The translations under genes were made by a program, and so were the position numbers. 64,000 bases of DNA from Bacteroidetes bacterium MedPE-SWsnd-G2 (lineage in GTDB: Bacteria; Bacteroidota; Bacteroidia; Flavobacteriales; Flavobacteriaceae). Below the pieces are notes generated by a model that did not search any database, had not been told where the DNA came from, and worked only from the letters and a program-made list of their open reading frames with translations. Location: NCBI GenBank assembly GCA_001874335.1, contig MPDE01000010.1:91072-155071 (forward strand). Reading direction: 5' to 3'. Shown piece by piece: positions 18,226 to 25,962 of the stretch (within the stretch, counting starts at the first letter, position 1; each line of letters begins with the position of its first letter).

Positions 18226-18257
18226 TTTGTTATTTATAGAAATTTTGTTTAACTTTG
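18226..18257 (+). promoter_or_regulatory. Promoter with both elements and no ORF downstream
   Basis: TTTG at 18226-18229 and TAACTTTG at 18250-18257 are 20 bases apart, the expected spacing for -33 and -7 elements of the Bacteroidota primary sigma factor. It is the best-formed promoter I found in the window. No plus-strand gene follows before 20266. Confidence 0.6.
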
Positions 18258-18262
18258 ATTTA

Positions 18263-18350
18263 ATAATATTAAACAAAACCTCTTCTTATAGAGATTTCAT
18301 ATTGTTGATTGATTGATTAAAAAGCCACCTTATAAGGTGGCTTTTTTTAT
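18263..18350 (+). ncRNA. Candidate small RNA of about 88 nt
   Basis: This unit runs from the predicted start of the promoter at 18226 to the T-run of a strong terminator. It has no ORF with a start codon. CTCT and AGAG near 18281-18294 could form a small stem ahead of the terminator hairpin. It may instead be a 3' UTR-derived RNA of the NUDIX gene. The boundaries are predicted from the promoter and terminator only. Confidence 0.4.
18319..18350 (+). terminator. Perfect palindromic terminator
   Basis: AAAAAGCCACCTTA is followed immediately by its exact complement TAAGGTGGCTTTTT and more T. It closes plus-strand transcription and can also work on the minus strand. The minus-strand stop codon of the M14 peptidase (18330-18332) lies at its centre. 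Confidence 0.92.
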
Positions 18351-20090
18351 TTTTTTAGAAATTCTATAAATGGGATATTGCAAATGAGCTTTTTCGTAAT
18401 TAGGGCTTCTTTTATGGATCCAATCTAACTGAGCATACCAACTTTTTGAAAAGCTACTGTCGTTAGCCTTCTTTGCATTAAACTCACGTTTTAAATCTGG
18501 CTTTTTGTTTAAATAAGCTAATGCAAGGTCTTCCCATACATAAGGCGAGAATCCTTCCTTTTGTTGTAAAATAGTGTCAAAGAAATTCCAGTTGAAAAAA
18601 GAATCGGTTGCAGATGGTTCTAAGGTTTCAATTATATATCTAAAAGCAGTTTGATTTGTGTAAACTAATTTATCTCCAGCTCTAAATAGCAAGTCTTTGG
18701 TGGTGGTAGATACAGTTGTATTATAATGCGCATAATGCCCTTCGTATGGTGAGGTTCGTGTTTTGTAATCCTTTATTTTATAAGATTCGACAGTTAATAA
18801 TGTGTCCTTTTTAAGGGGGATTATCGCAACATTATTTAATTCTAATAATTCTGTAATTCTATGCCAGCCTTGCGGAATTACATATGCCTCAGGAACAGTA
18901 ATAGTTGAAGATGGTACAAAGGTGTTATTGTATTTTACGGGTTTCTCAAATGGTTTTGTGGTGTCGTATTGTAATCGTCTTAAACCCGTTAACTCACTAT
19001 CAACATATTTGCCTTCATACCCCTTGAAGTTGAGGGTTTTGAATTTTTCGGAGTCTAAAGACCATTGAATAGGCCATGTATTTTCTTTTGGGTTAGAATT
19101 AAAGGTGTCAGCTCTTAATTGCGCTATAGTTTCAGCATCCTTTTCTACTATTTCTAGCATGCTATTCATTATTTCGTAAGTGCCTTCAACACGTTGTTTA
19201 TATGGTTTTAACATATGGGTTTCTACCATCATTCCCAAGGTGTTAAATAGGGTCGTGTATCCTGTTGAATATCTTGGAGAATCTTTAAATTGGCTAAAAC
19301 CATTTTCAGGCACCGAATTAAACACATTTACATAAGGTGTAATTGGCCAATTTTTTTTCTCCAATTTTTGCTCAAGTTCTGGCATCATTTGGTTTTCAAT
19401 GTATGTTCCTAATGCGCCTCCTAATTTATTATGTTGCGTAAAAAGGTGTGTAATGGCATATTGGTAATCTGCTCCATTACTTACATGATTATCGATAAAC
19501 ACATCTGGTTGTACCACATGAAATAATTGAGCAAAACTTTTGGCATTTCGCGTATCACTTTTGATAAAATCTCTATTTAGGTCGTAATTTTGAGCGTTAC
19601 CCCTAAAACCATATGATTTTGGTCCGTTTTGGTTTGTTCTGCTTGTAGAATTTCGGTTTAAAGCACCACCAATATTATAAACCGGTATGACAGCTACTAC
19701 TGTATTTTCGGGCGCATTGATTTTGTTAGAAGCTAAATCGCGCAAAAACAGCATTGATGCGTCAATACCATCGCTTTCACCTGGATGTATGCCATTATTA
19801 ACCAGTAATACGCGCTTTTTAGATCTAATTTTTTCGAAATCAAATTCACCTGACGGATTGTAAATAACTAAATGTAATGGGAATCCAGAATCTGTATTAC
19901 CCATTTCTAATAGTTTTATAGATTTATACGAGGCATCTAAATGGTTATAAAATTGAATGACCTCCATGTAAGTTGCCGTTTCTTTTCCTTCAGAAGTTTC
20001 GAAAGTGGTTTTGAAATTAGGTGTTACTGTAGGTTTTGGGTTATTACAACTTATTGTAAAAACCACTAAAAATAATAGGAGTATTCTCAT
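18330..20090 (-). CDS. M14-family zinc carboxypeptidase lipoprotein
   Basis: A 586-residue secreted peptidase of the M14 (carboxypeptidase A) family. The start is taken at ATG 20090, since the frame's earlier codon is TTG and MRILLLFLVVFTISC is a lipoprotein signal with lipid-modified Cys15. Zinc ligands are His102 and Glu105 in NNGIHPGESDG and His202 in DNHVSNGADYQY. A later VETHMLKPY probably carries the catalytic Glu. The C-terminal 200 residues form an added domain. The final residues KKIKKATL and the stop lie within the terminator palindrome. It probably trims peptides or peptidoglycan at the outer membrane; the substrate is unknown. Confidence 0.88.
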   Translation of the reverse strand: MRILLLFLVVFTISCNNPKPTVTPNFKTTFETSEGKETATYMEVIQFYNHLDASYKSIKLLEMGNTDSGFPLHLVIYNPSGEFDFEKIRSKKRVLLVNNGIHPGESDGIDASMLFLRDLASNKINAPENTVVAVIPVYNIGGALNRNSTSRTNQNGPKSYGFRGNAQNYDLNRDFIKSDTRNAKSFAQLFHVVQPDVFIDNHVSNGADYQYAITHLFTQHNKLGGALGTYIENQMMPELEQKLEKKNWPITPYVNVFNSVPENGFSQFKDSPRYSTGYTTLFNTLGMMVETHMLKPYKQRVEGTYEIMNSMLEIVEKDAETIAQLRADTFNSNPKENTWPIQWSLDSEKFKTLNFKGYEGKYVDSELTGLRRLQYDTTKPFEKPVKYNNTFVPSSTITVPEAYVIPQGWHRITELLELNNVAIIPLKKDTLLTVESYKIKDYKTRTSPYEGHYAHYNTTVSTTTKDLLFRAGDKLVYTNQTAFRYIIETLEPSATDSFFNWNFFDTILQQKEGFSPYVWEDLALAYLNKKPDLKREFNAKKANDSSFSKSWYAQLDWIHKRSPNYEKAHLQYPIYRISKKIKKATL

Positions 20091-20109
20091 AACTGTCAAA
20101 ATGAATACT

Positions 20110-20117
20110 CAAAATTA
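20110..20117 (-). promoter_or_regulatory. -7 box of the M14 peptidase gene
   Basis: On the minus strand this reads TAATTTTG, 19 bases before ATG 20090. It supports that start over the upstream TTG. Confidence 0.55.
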
Positions 20118-20265
20118 GTCATTATAATCTAAAAATATGGCCCTTGATGAAGTTGTAATTGTATGATTTACAGTAGTGTTGTTTTTTTTTCGATGAAGTG
20201 CATAGAGCTCAATTAGAAAAACTACTTAATTTTTGCAATCTTAGCGAAAGAATTACTCCCAAACT

Positions 20266-20664
20266 ATGAAGACCTACAGGCTTACTTTTGCCGAGATTAC
20301 AATATTAGATAAACATACTGCCGAAGTTGTAGTAAATGAAGGTGTTGAATTTGATTTGCACCTAACCGAAGTTTACCATGACTTTTTAAAAAGCCATTTA
20401 CAACCGCCATTTTGTTTGGTGATAAACAAAGTATACTCTTATACTTACACTTTTGAAGCGCAAAATAAAATTGCGAACCTACCAGAAATAGAATGCATTG
20501 CCGTAATTGCTCCCAATAGTTTCTCAAGTTACTCCACTAAAATTATTAAAAATACGCGTTCTGAGAATGATATGTTTAAGACGTTTGGAACTAGAGAAGA
20601 AGCGATACATTGGGTGGAGAAAATGAAAAAACTAATAATAGAAAATAAAGCTATTATAGGTTAA
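20266..20664 (+). CDS. Small cytoplasmic protein of unknown function
   Basis: A 132-residue protein that I do not recognise by name. It reads as alternating strands and helices: MKTYRLTFAEITILDKHTAE, then LVINKVYSYTYTFEAQNKIA, IECIAVIAPNSFSSYSTK, and a C-terminal FKTFGTREEAIHWVEKMKKL. The last part resembles the helix after the central strand in SpoIIAA/STAS-like folds, where EEAxxWL is common. It has no signal or membrane segment. It sits 48 bases before ctlX. A role as a STAS-like regulator is only a guess. Confidence 0.75.
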   Translation: MKTYRLTFAEITILDKHTAEVVVNEGVEFDLHLTEVYHDFLKSHLQPPFCLVINKVYSYTYTFEAQNKIANLPEIECIAVIAPNSFSSYSTKIIKNTRSENDMFKTFGTREEAIHWVEKMKKLIIENKAIIG

Positions 20665-20689
20665 GAATCTTTTATTCCTCAAAATGTGC

Positions 20690-20697
20690 TAATTTTG
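20690..20697 (+). promoter_or_regulatory. -7 box of ctlX
   Basis: TAATTTTG, 15 bases before ATG 20713. It lies inside the frame that would start at the upstream GTG 20686 and so argues for the ATG as the true start. Confidence 0.55.
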
Positions 20698-20712
20698 CCG
20701 AAAATTAGCTTC

Positions 20713-21648
20713 ATGAATCAAATTACAAATACAATTTTAATGATTCGTCCTATTGGATTTAGGATGAATGAACAAACTGCGGTAAATAACTATTATCAAA
20801 AAGTTTTAGACAATCTTTTACCAGCTACAGTAAATGCTAAAGCTCAAGAAGAGTTTGATGCCTATGTCGAAAAATTAAGAGCGAAAGGTATTAATGTAAT
20901 TGTGGTTAATGATACGCCAGATACCGATACTCCAGATTCAATATTTCCAAACAATTGGGTTTCATTTCATGAAAATGGAAATGTTGGATTATACCCTATG
21001 TTTGCTGAAAACAGAAGAGTAGAAAGACGAGAGGATGTTTTAGATACCTTAGAGCAAAATGGTTTTGTAATCAATAACATTGTTGATTATACCGATGCAG
21101 AAGCCGAAGAGGTTTTTCTCGAAGGAACAGGAAGTTTGCTTTTAGATAGGGCCAACAGAATTGCATATTGTGCATTATCACCAAGAGCAGACGAATCTTT
21201 GTTTATTGAGTTTTGTGAGGATTTTGAATTTACACCTGTTGTATTTACAGCAAATCAAACCGTTAATGGAAAAAGAGAGGCTATTTATCATACAAATGTA
21301 ATGATGTGTTTAGCAGAGACGTTTGCTGTTATTTGCTTAGACTGTATAGATGATAAAAAGGAACGTAAAAACGTAATTAAGCACTTAACAGAAAGTGGTA
21401 AAGAAGTTATACGTATAACTGAAGCGCAAGTAAATAATTTCGCGGGTAATATGCTTCAAGTAAAAGGCGAAAATGATCAGCCTTATTTAATAATGAGTGA
21501 AGCTGCTCTTCAATCTTTGAGTGAAGCTCAAATCTCTATAATCGAATCACATTGCCCAATAGTATCAAGCTCACTTGATACTATCGAAGCATGTGGAGGA
21601 GGTAGTGCTCGCTGTATGATGGCAGAAGTATTCCTGCCTAAAGCTTAG
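20713..21648 (+). CDS. ctlX: Citrulline utilisation hydrolase CtlX-like amidinohydrolase
   Basis: A 311-residue guanidino-modifying-superfamily enzyme of the CtlX type. It has MIRPIGFRMNEQTAVNNYYQ at the start, TDTPDSIFPNNWVSFH with the substrate carboxylates, FLEGTGSLLLDR, YHTNVMMCL with the catalytic His, and the C-terminal ACGGGSARCMMAE with nucleophile Cys301. CtlX proteins were named from citrulline use in Francisella; the reaction here is inferred by family. The start was set by the -7 box at 20690. Its stop overlaps by four bases the stop of the convergent CpcT-like gene. Confidence 0.88.
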   Translation: MNQITNTILMIRPIGFRMNEQTAVNNYYQKVLDNLLPATVNAKAQEEFDAYVEKLRAKGINVIVVNDTPDTDTPDSIFPNNWVSFHENGNVGLYPMFAENRRVERREDVLDTLEQNGFVINNIVDYTDAEAEEVFLEGTGSLLLDRANRIAYCALSPRADESLFIEFCEDFEFTPVVFTANQTVNGKREAIYHTNVMMCLAETFAVICLDCIDDKKERKNVIKHLTESGKEVIRITEAQVNNFAGNMLQVKGENDQPYLIMSEAALQSLSEAQISIIESHCPIVSSSLDTIEACGGGSARCMMAEVFLPKA

Positions 21649-22301
21649 TTTATTTTATTAAAAATATAACCGCCTTTTTGAGCACCCCAAACATAATTTC
21701 CGTCTTTGTCAAATCCGCGATCCCAAGACATAACTTGGTTTGGTTTGATAGAGACGTGACTTGTGGCGTACGTTGATCCAAACAATGTGCTCTTGCATGT
21801 GCCTTCTCCTGTAGATCCAGAGAAGCTACCATCAGTATTTGCTCTAAGTAAAACTTCGCATCCTTGCTTTATGCTAATGTCTTTTGGAGAAATTGAATCG
21901 AATGCCGCAATGGTTTTCCATTTTCCAATCCATAAAGAATCATTAGGAATTGTGTAAATAGCAGAACTAATAGTGCTGTCGTTTAATCGTTTTACTTCAT
22001 ATACTCTTTGGCGGTAAGGTTTCTCTGGTGTACTTGCTAATGCCTGTTCAACATAAAGATAGTTGCCTTGGTCTTTCCAAATTGGGTACATGTGCAAAGC
22101 AATGTTGTAATAGGTGGAATCTGCTGAAGCTTGTTTCTCTGAATTGAAAGATCCTTGCATCATCCCAAAAAGGCGATTTAAATCTTTGTCTTCAGTACTT
22201 ACTTTTGTAGTGTTTTCTTGTGAGTTTGTTTCTGTCTTTTTTTCGTTTTGACAGTTGAGTAGTATTAGGCAAATGCCTAAAATTAATGTAGTGTTTTTCA
22301 T
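21645..22301 (-). CDS. CpcT/CpeT-like lipoprotein
   Basis: A 218-residue protein of the CpcT/CpeT family, named for phycobilin lyases of cyanobacteria. The family core is clear: DLNRLFGMMQGSFNSEKQA, YYNIALHMYPIW, LYVEQALASTPEKPYRQRVY and CKSTLFGSTYATSHV. Residues 1-17 (MKNTTLILGICLILLNC) are a lipoprotein signal with Cys17, so it is exported. No phycobiliprotein gene is present, so a bilin-lyase role is unlikely; a lipocalin-like ligand-binding role is more plausible but unproven. On the minus strand TAATTTCG lies before it, a one-mismatch -7 box. Confidence 0.8.
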   Translation of the reverse strand: MKNTTLILGICLILLNCQNEKKTETNSQENTTKVSTEDKDLNRLFGMMQGSFNSEKQASADSTYYNIALHMYPIWKDQGNYLYVEQALASTPEKPYRQRVYEVKRLNDSTISSAIYTIPNDSLWIGKWKTIAAFDSISPKDISIKQGCEVLLRANTDGSFSGSTGEGTCKSTLFGSTYATSHVSIKPNQVMSWDRGFDKDGNYVWGAQKGGYIFNKIN

Positions 22302-22345
22302 TGGTTGTGATAATTAAGTTGCCGAAATTACCACAAAAAAATAAG

Positions 22346-24406
22346 TTATTCTAATTTTGATTTAGGAAGCTCAACAAAGAATTTACTTCCTAAATTCAGT
22401 TCACTTTCAACCCAAATTCGACCATTATTTTGTTCAACCATTTCTTTACAAATAGTTAATCCAAGACCAGTACCTTTTTCATTTTTTGTACCTCTTGTAG
22501 TGAAGGTGTTATTGCCAAACAATTTGTCTATGTTTTCTTCAGAAATACCAACTCCTGTGTCTTCAATGCATAGTAAAGCCTTACCTCCTTTGTCTCTATT
22601 AGAAACTGTGATAATATCACCAACTCTACTAAATTTAACGGCATTTGCTATTAAATTCTGAATTACGATTTCAATCATACTTCTGTCCGCATAAACAAAA
22701 TCACGTTGAGACTCATCAATTAAAACAATGCGCTTTTCATCTACCTTTTGTTCTACCAAACTCATTTTTTCATGAAATACATCTTGTATATTGAATAACT
22801 CAGCGTTGGGTTCTAAATTTTGCATTTGTGATTTAGACCAGTTTAATAAATTAAATAGTAGCATTGAAGCGTTATTGGCATTATCGCTTAATTCAGGAAT
22901 CAAGCCATCAAACTCTTCTTGAGACATACCACCTTCTTTTAATAGGTCAAGACATCCTTTAATTGATGATATAGAATCTTTAAGGTCATGTGATACTATA
23001 GAAAATAACCTGTCTTTTACTTTATTTGATTCTTCTAATCGTTCCTTTTGCTCTGTGAAAGCTTTGTTTTGGATATTAATTTTTTTGTTTTTATCCTCTA
23101 ATTCGCGAGTGTATTTTATTCTGTTTTTACGCTTTAAATAAATCAGTAATAAAATGGTTAAAACAATTACTACGGCAATAGATAAACCATAGGAAATCAA
23201 TTTTAGTTTTTGAACTTCTTTATCCTGATTAGTAGCTGTTTTGTTTTCTTGGTTTGGTTTTACCTCTTCTTTAAGGCTGTCTTCTGTTGACGGCTGTAAA
23301 GCTATAGGCTCTTTGTATTCGGGTATTTGAGGCTTATTTAATTCATCTAATTCCTCCTTTAAAACATAATATTTTTCTTGCCAGAAAAATGCGTTTTGAA
23401 AATACCCTCTTTCAGATTCTAAAGTCTTGTACAATTTGTAGTTGTATAATAACTCGTCTTTTTTGTCAATAGATTTAGCAATGGATTGCGCTTCAGAAAG
23501 TTGAATTTCTGCAGTTTTAAGTCGTCTTTGTTGAATGTTTAAATCGGCAAGAGCATTTAGAGAACGTAAAATACCTTCAGGGTTTTTATTACTCCTATTA
23601 TATGATAAACCCTTGTTGAGGAAATCAAGGGCAACATCATAATCTCTAAATTGTAAATATTCGGCACCAATTCTTGGCAGTATTTCTCCACGAAGTACTT
23701 TGTCGTTTTTATCATCTAAAAGCGCTATTACTTTTTCGTAATACTCAATGGCCTTTCTATGTTCCTTTCTCATGGAGTATAAAACAGCAGCGTTTTTCGT
23801 GGAAATTTTAATACCTACAGTGTCCTGTAATCTAGTTCTAACGGATAATGCTTTTAAGTTAAATTCTAAAGACTTTTCTAATTGGTTGGTGTTAAAATAG
23901 GCATCGGCTAAATTGTTGTAGGCTGTGCTCAATTCTTCCTGAAGGTTCTTTTCTTCAAAAATTTGAATGGCAGATAGTGAGTTGTTTAAGCCTACTAAAT
24001 AATTACCTCTTCTAATTTCAATAAGCCCGATACTATTGTTGACCTTGGCAATCCCTAAAGTATCATTTAATTGTTGATAAACTTTTCGAGATCTATTATA
24101 GCTATCAATGGCGTTGTAATAATCATTTCGATCGGTGTAGATCAGCGCCTGGTAGTAGCAAGATTCTGCTATACCTTGTGGATAGTTGAGGGTTTCAGAA
24201 AGGCGCTTAGTTTGGTTAATATATAGCAGTGCTTTTTGATAATCTTTGACGTTGTAAAGGGATTTGATAAGGTGTAGTGAGGTTTCTACCTTAGTGCTGT
24301 CTTGGTTTTCAAAAGCTAATTGTACAGTAAGACTGTCTATCCTCTTGTTTTGTGACAAAACAAAAGACATCCAAAAGAGTGCAGCTAAAGTAATTAACTG
24401 TTTCAT
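22346..24406 (-). CDS. TPR sensor histidine kinase
   Basis: A 686-residue sensor kinase. It has a signal peptide (ends SFVLSQ), about seven TPR repeats to residue 360 in the periplasm, one transmembrane segment (LISYGLSIAVVIVLTILLLI, about 402-422), a coiled coil, and the kinase core: H box FSIVSHDLKDSISSIKG, N box VIQNLIANAVKFS, G1 IEDTGVGI and G2 GTGLGLTICKEMV. The residue after the phospho-His is Asp, and Leu replaces the usual Arg of HDLR. No response regulator is adjacent, so it is an orphan in this window. The signal sensed is unknown. Confidence 0.92.
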   Translation of the reverse strand: MKQLITLAALFWMSFVLSQNKRIDSLTVQLAFENQDSTKVETSLHLIKSLYNVKDYQKALLYINQTKRLSETLNYPQGIAESCYYQALIYTDRNDYYNAIDSYNRSRKVYQQLNDTLGIAKVNNSIGLIEIRRGNYLVGLNNSLSAIQIFEEKNLQEELSTAYNNLADAYFNTNQLEKSLEFNLKALSVRTRLQDTVGIKISTKNAAVLYSMRKEHRKAIEYYEKVIALLDDKNDKVLRGEILPRIGAEYLQFRDYDVALDFLNKGLSYNRSNKNPEGILRSLNALADLNIQQRRLKTAEIQLSEAQSIAKSIDKKDELLYNYKLYKTLESERGYFQNAFFWQEKYYVLKEELDELNKPQIPEYKEPIALQPSTEDSLKEEVKPNQENKTATNQDKEVQKLKLISYGLSIAVVIVLTILLLIYLKRKNRIKYTRELEDKNKKINIQNKAFTEQKERLEESNKVKDRLFSIVSHDLKDSISSIKGCLDLLKEGGMSQEEFDGLIPELSDNANNASMLLFNLLNWSKSQMQNLEPNAELFNIQDVFHEKMSLVEQKVDEKRIVLIDESQRDFVYADRSMIEIVIQNLIANAVKFSRVGDIITVSNRDKGGKALLCIEDTGVGISEENIDKLFGNNTFTTRGTKNEKGTGLGLTICKEMVEQNNGRIWVESELNLGSKFFVELPKSKLE

Positions 24407-24723
24407 TGATAGTGATAGTCGTTATTAATTGCAATGTTGATGTGTTTACAACATGCCTTGAGGGAGAGGTGTGGTAATTGCACAAAATACAATAACAATA
24501 CTGTTATATATTTATAAATGGAGTTTGTCTCACAAACGTCCGTATTAATAGCTAAGCAAAAATTGAAAAAAGGCGTTTTAAAAACTAATTAATGGGTTTT
24601 AATACCAAAAAATTAGTTGAAATGTTAAGATTTTAGATTGAAGTATTTGCCTACTCGATGAACGGCAAATTTCATAGAATAATAGCAGGTTTTTTGAGCC
24701 GGTATTACGTTAATTAGGGAAGG
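24407..24723. other. 317-base gap without a gene
   Basis: The region between the TPR kinase start and the GH53 stop is AT-rich. I see no ORF, terminator hairpin, tRNA or perfect -7 box on either strand. It must hold the kinase promoter, but none can be picked by motif. Confidence 0.5.
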
Positions 24724-25860
24724 TTAATCTATCTCAGAGTAAGCTTCAAATATGGGTAGAGCTTCATAATTAAAATTAAACATACATTGATTTTCCCAAG
24801 AACTCCCGCCTGTTGAGGTGTTTTCATTACCATCAAAAGCTACAAAGTCTGGTGCCCAATAACATACGCCTAAGCCGTTGTCATTATTCAAGTTTTTCAT
24901 CATATTTATTAGCATTTGCATAAATGCTTTTTGGCCCTCTGGGGTTGCAGGGTATTCTGGAATAATTTGTGAATCAGAACCTACTTTGTTGTTTTTATTA
25001 TCATTCCAATCAAAAGTAAATGGATAGGCCACCTCCACTAACATTATGGGTTTGTTAAAAGTGTCAGATAAGTAATTTAGTTTCTGATTTAGCAGTTGTG
25101 GATCTCTGGTATGATGTCTTGGATAATAAGAGAGTGCCATATAATCATACTCTAAATTGTTGGAAGCTAGCTTTTGGAAGTAACCATTAGCCGTAACAGG
25201 ATTTGAGTAATGTATCATTATTTTAATATGGTCTTGTGTATCAATGCTTTTAACGCCATCAATTGCCGCTTGAACTAAATTTATATAGTTGGGCCAGTTG
25301 TCTTGAAATTCGCCCCAAACTTTTCCGTAATTCCATAAAAACCCGCTATCAGTTTCATTTCCTATTTGAATAATTTTAGGTGTTGTGCCCTGATTTTCTA
25401 ATTCAGAAACTACGTGTCTGGTATAGTTGTAAATAGCCTGCTCTAATTCTATCTGACTTAAATTTTGCCATTCGGCAGGAGGTGTTTGGTGCGCTGGGTC
25501 TGCCCAGAAATCGGAATAGTGAATATCTAATAAGAAGTCCATATTATTCGCTTTAATTTTTTGGGCATAAAGCTTTACCTTATCTAAAGTGTTTTGTCCA
25601 TTTTCAGGGGTGTGCCAAAGTCTTAATCTTACCAGATTATTACCTTGTGATTGTACGTAGTTTAATAGGTTGATGGGTTGGCCATTCTCATCTTTAAAAG
25701 GAATGTTGTAGGGTTCGTACTCCATTTGAAAAGACAAATCCATGCCCTTATAAAAAGAGGTTTCTAAGATAGGAGAATGTTGATTGTCCGAATCCGAACT
25801 GCATCCTGTTATAGTAAAAAGTAAAACAATGATTATAAGTAGGGGATATATATGCTTCAT
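24724..25860 (-). CDS. Endo-beta-1,4-galactanase lipoprotein (GH53)
   Basis: A 378-residue GH53 enzyme that cleaves beta-1,4-galactan of type I arabinogalactan and pectin side chains. MKHIYPLLIIIVLLFTITGC is a lipoprotein signal (Cys20). The TIM-barrel motifs are KGMDLSFQMEY, NLVRLRLWHTP, LLDIHYSDFWADPAHQTPP, acid/base Glu169 in IIQIGNETDSGFLW and nucleophile Glu276 in IMLVEVAYPFTFD. The start at ATG 25860 is supported by a -7 box 20 bases upstream, which rules out GTG 25878. No SusC/SusD pair or sugar transporter is nearby, so it is a lone surface or periplasmic glycosidase divergent from argS. Confidence 0.92.
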   Translation of the reverse strand: MKHIYPLLIIIVLLFTITGCSSDSDNQHSPILETSFYKGMDLSFQMEYEPYNIPFKDENGQPINLLNYVQSQGNNLVRLRLWHTPENGQNTLDKVKLYAQKIKANNMDFLLDIHYSDFWADPAHQTPPAEWQNLSQIELEQAIYNYTRHVVSELENQGTTPKIIQIGNETDSGFLWNYGKVWGEFQDNWPNYINLVQAAIDGVKSIDTQDHIKIMIHYSNPVTANGYFQKLASNNLEYDYMALSYYPRHHTRDPQLLNQKLNYLSDTFNKPIMLVEVAYPFTFDWNDNKNNKVGSDSQIIPEYPATPEGQKAFMQMLINMMKNLNNDNGLGVCYWAPDFVAFDGNENTSTGGSSWENQCMFNFNYEALPIFEAYSEID

Positions 25861-25880
25861 AATCTTTAGTGTTATCACTG

Positions 25881-25888
25881 CAAAATTA
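25881..25888 (-). promoter_or_regulatory. -7 box of the GH53 gene
   Basis: On the minus strand this reads TAATTTTG, 20 bases before ATG 25860. It shares a short divergent region with the argS promoter at 25933. Confidence 0.55.
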
Positions 25889-25932
25889 CTGAATTAGCTA
25901 TAACCCATATCCTAAACTTTTAATAAAAGTCC

Positions 25933-25940
25933 TATCTTTG
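25933..25940 (+). promoter_or_regulatory. -7 box of argS
   Basis: TATCTTTG, 22 bases before the argS ATG. It is a perfect TAnnTTTG. Confidence 0.6.
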
Positions 25941-25962
25941 CCAACTTAAACAAAACAATATT

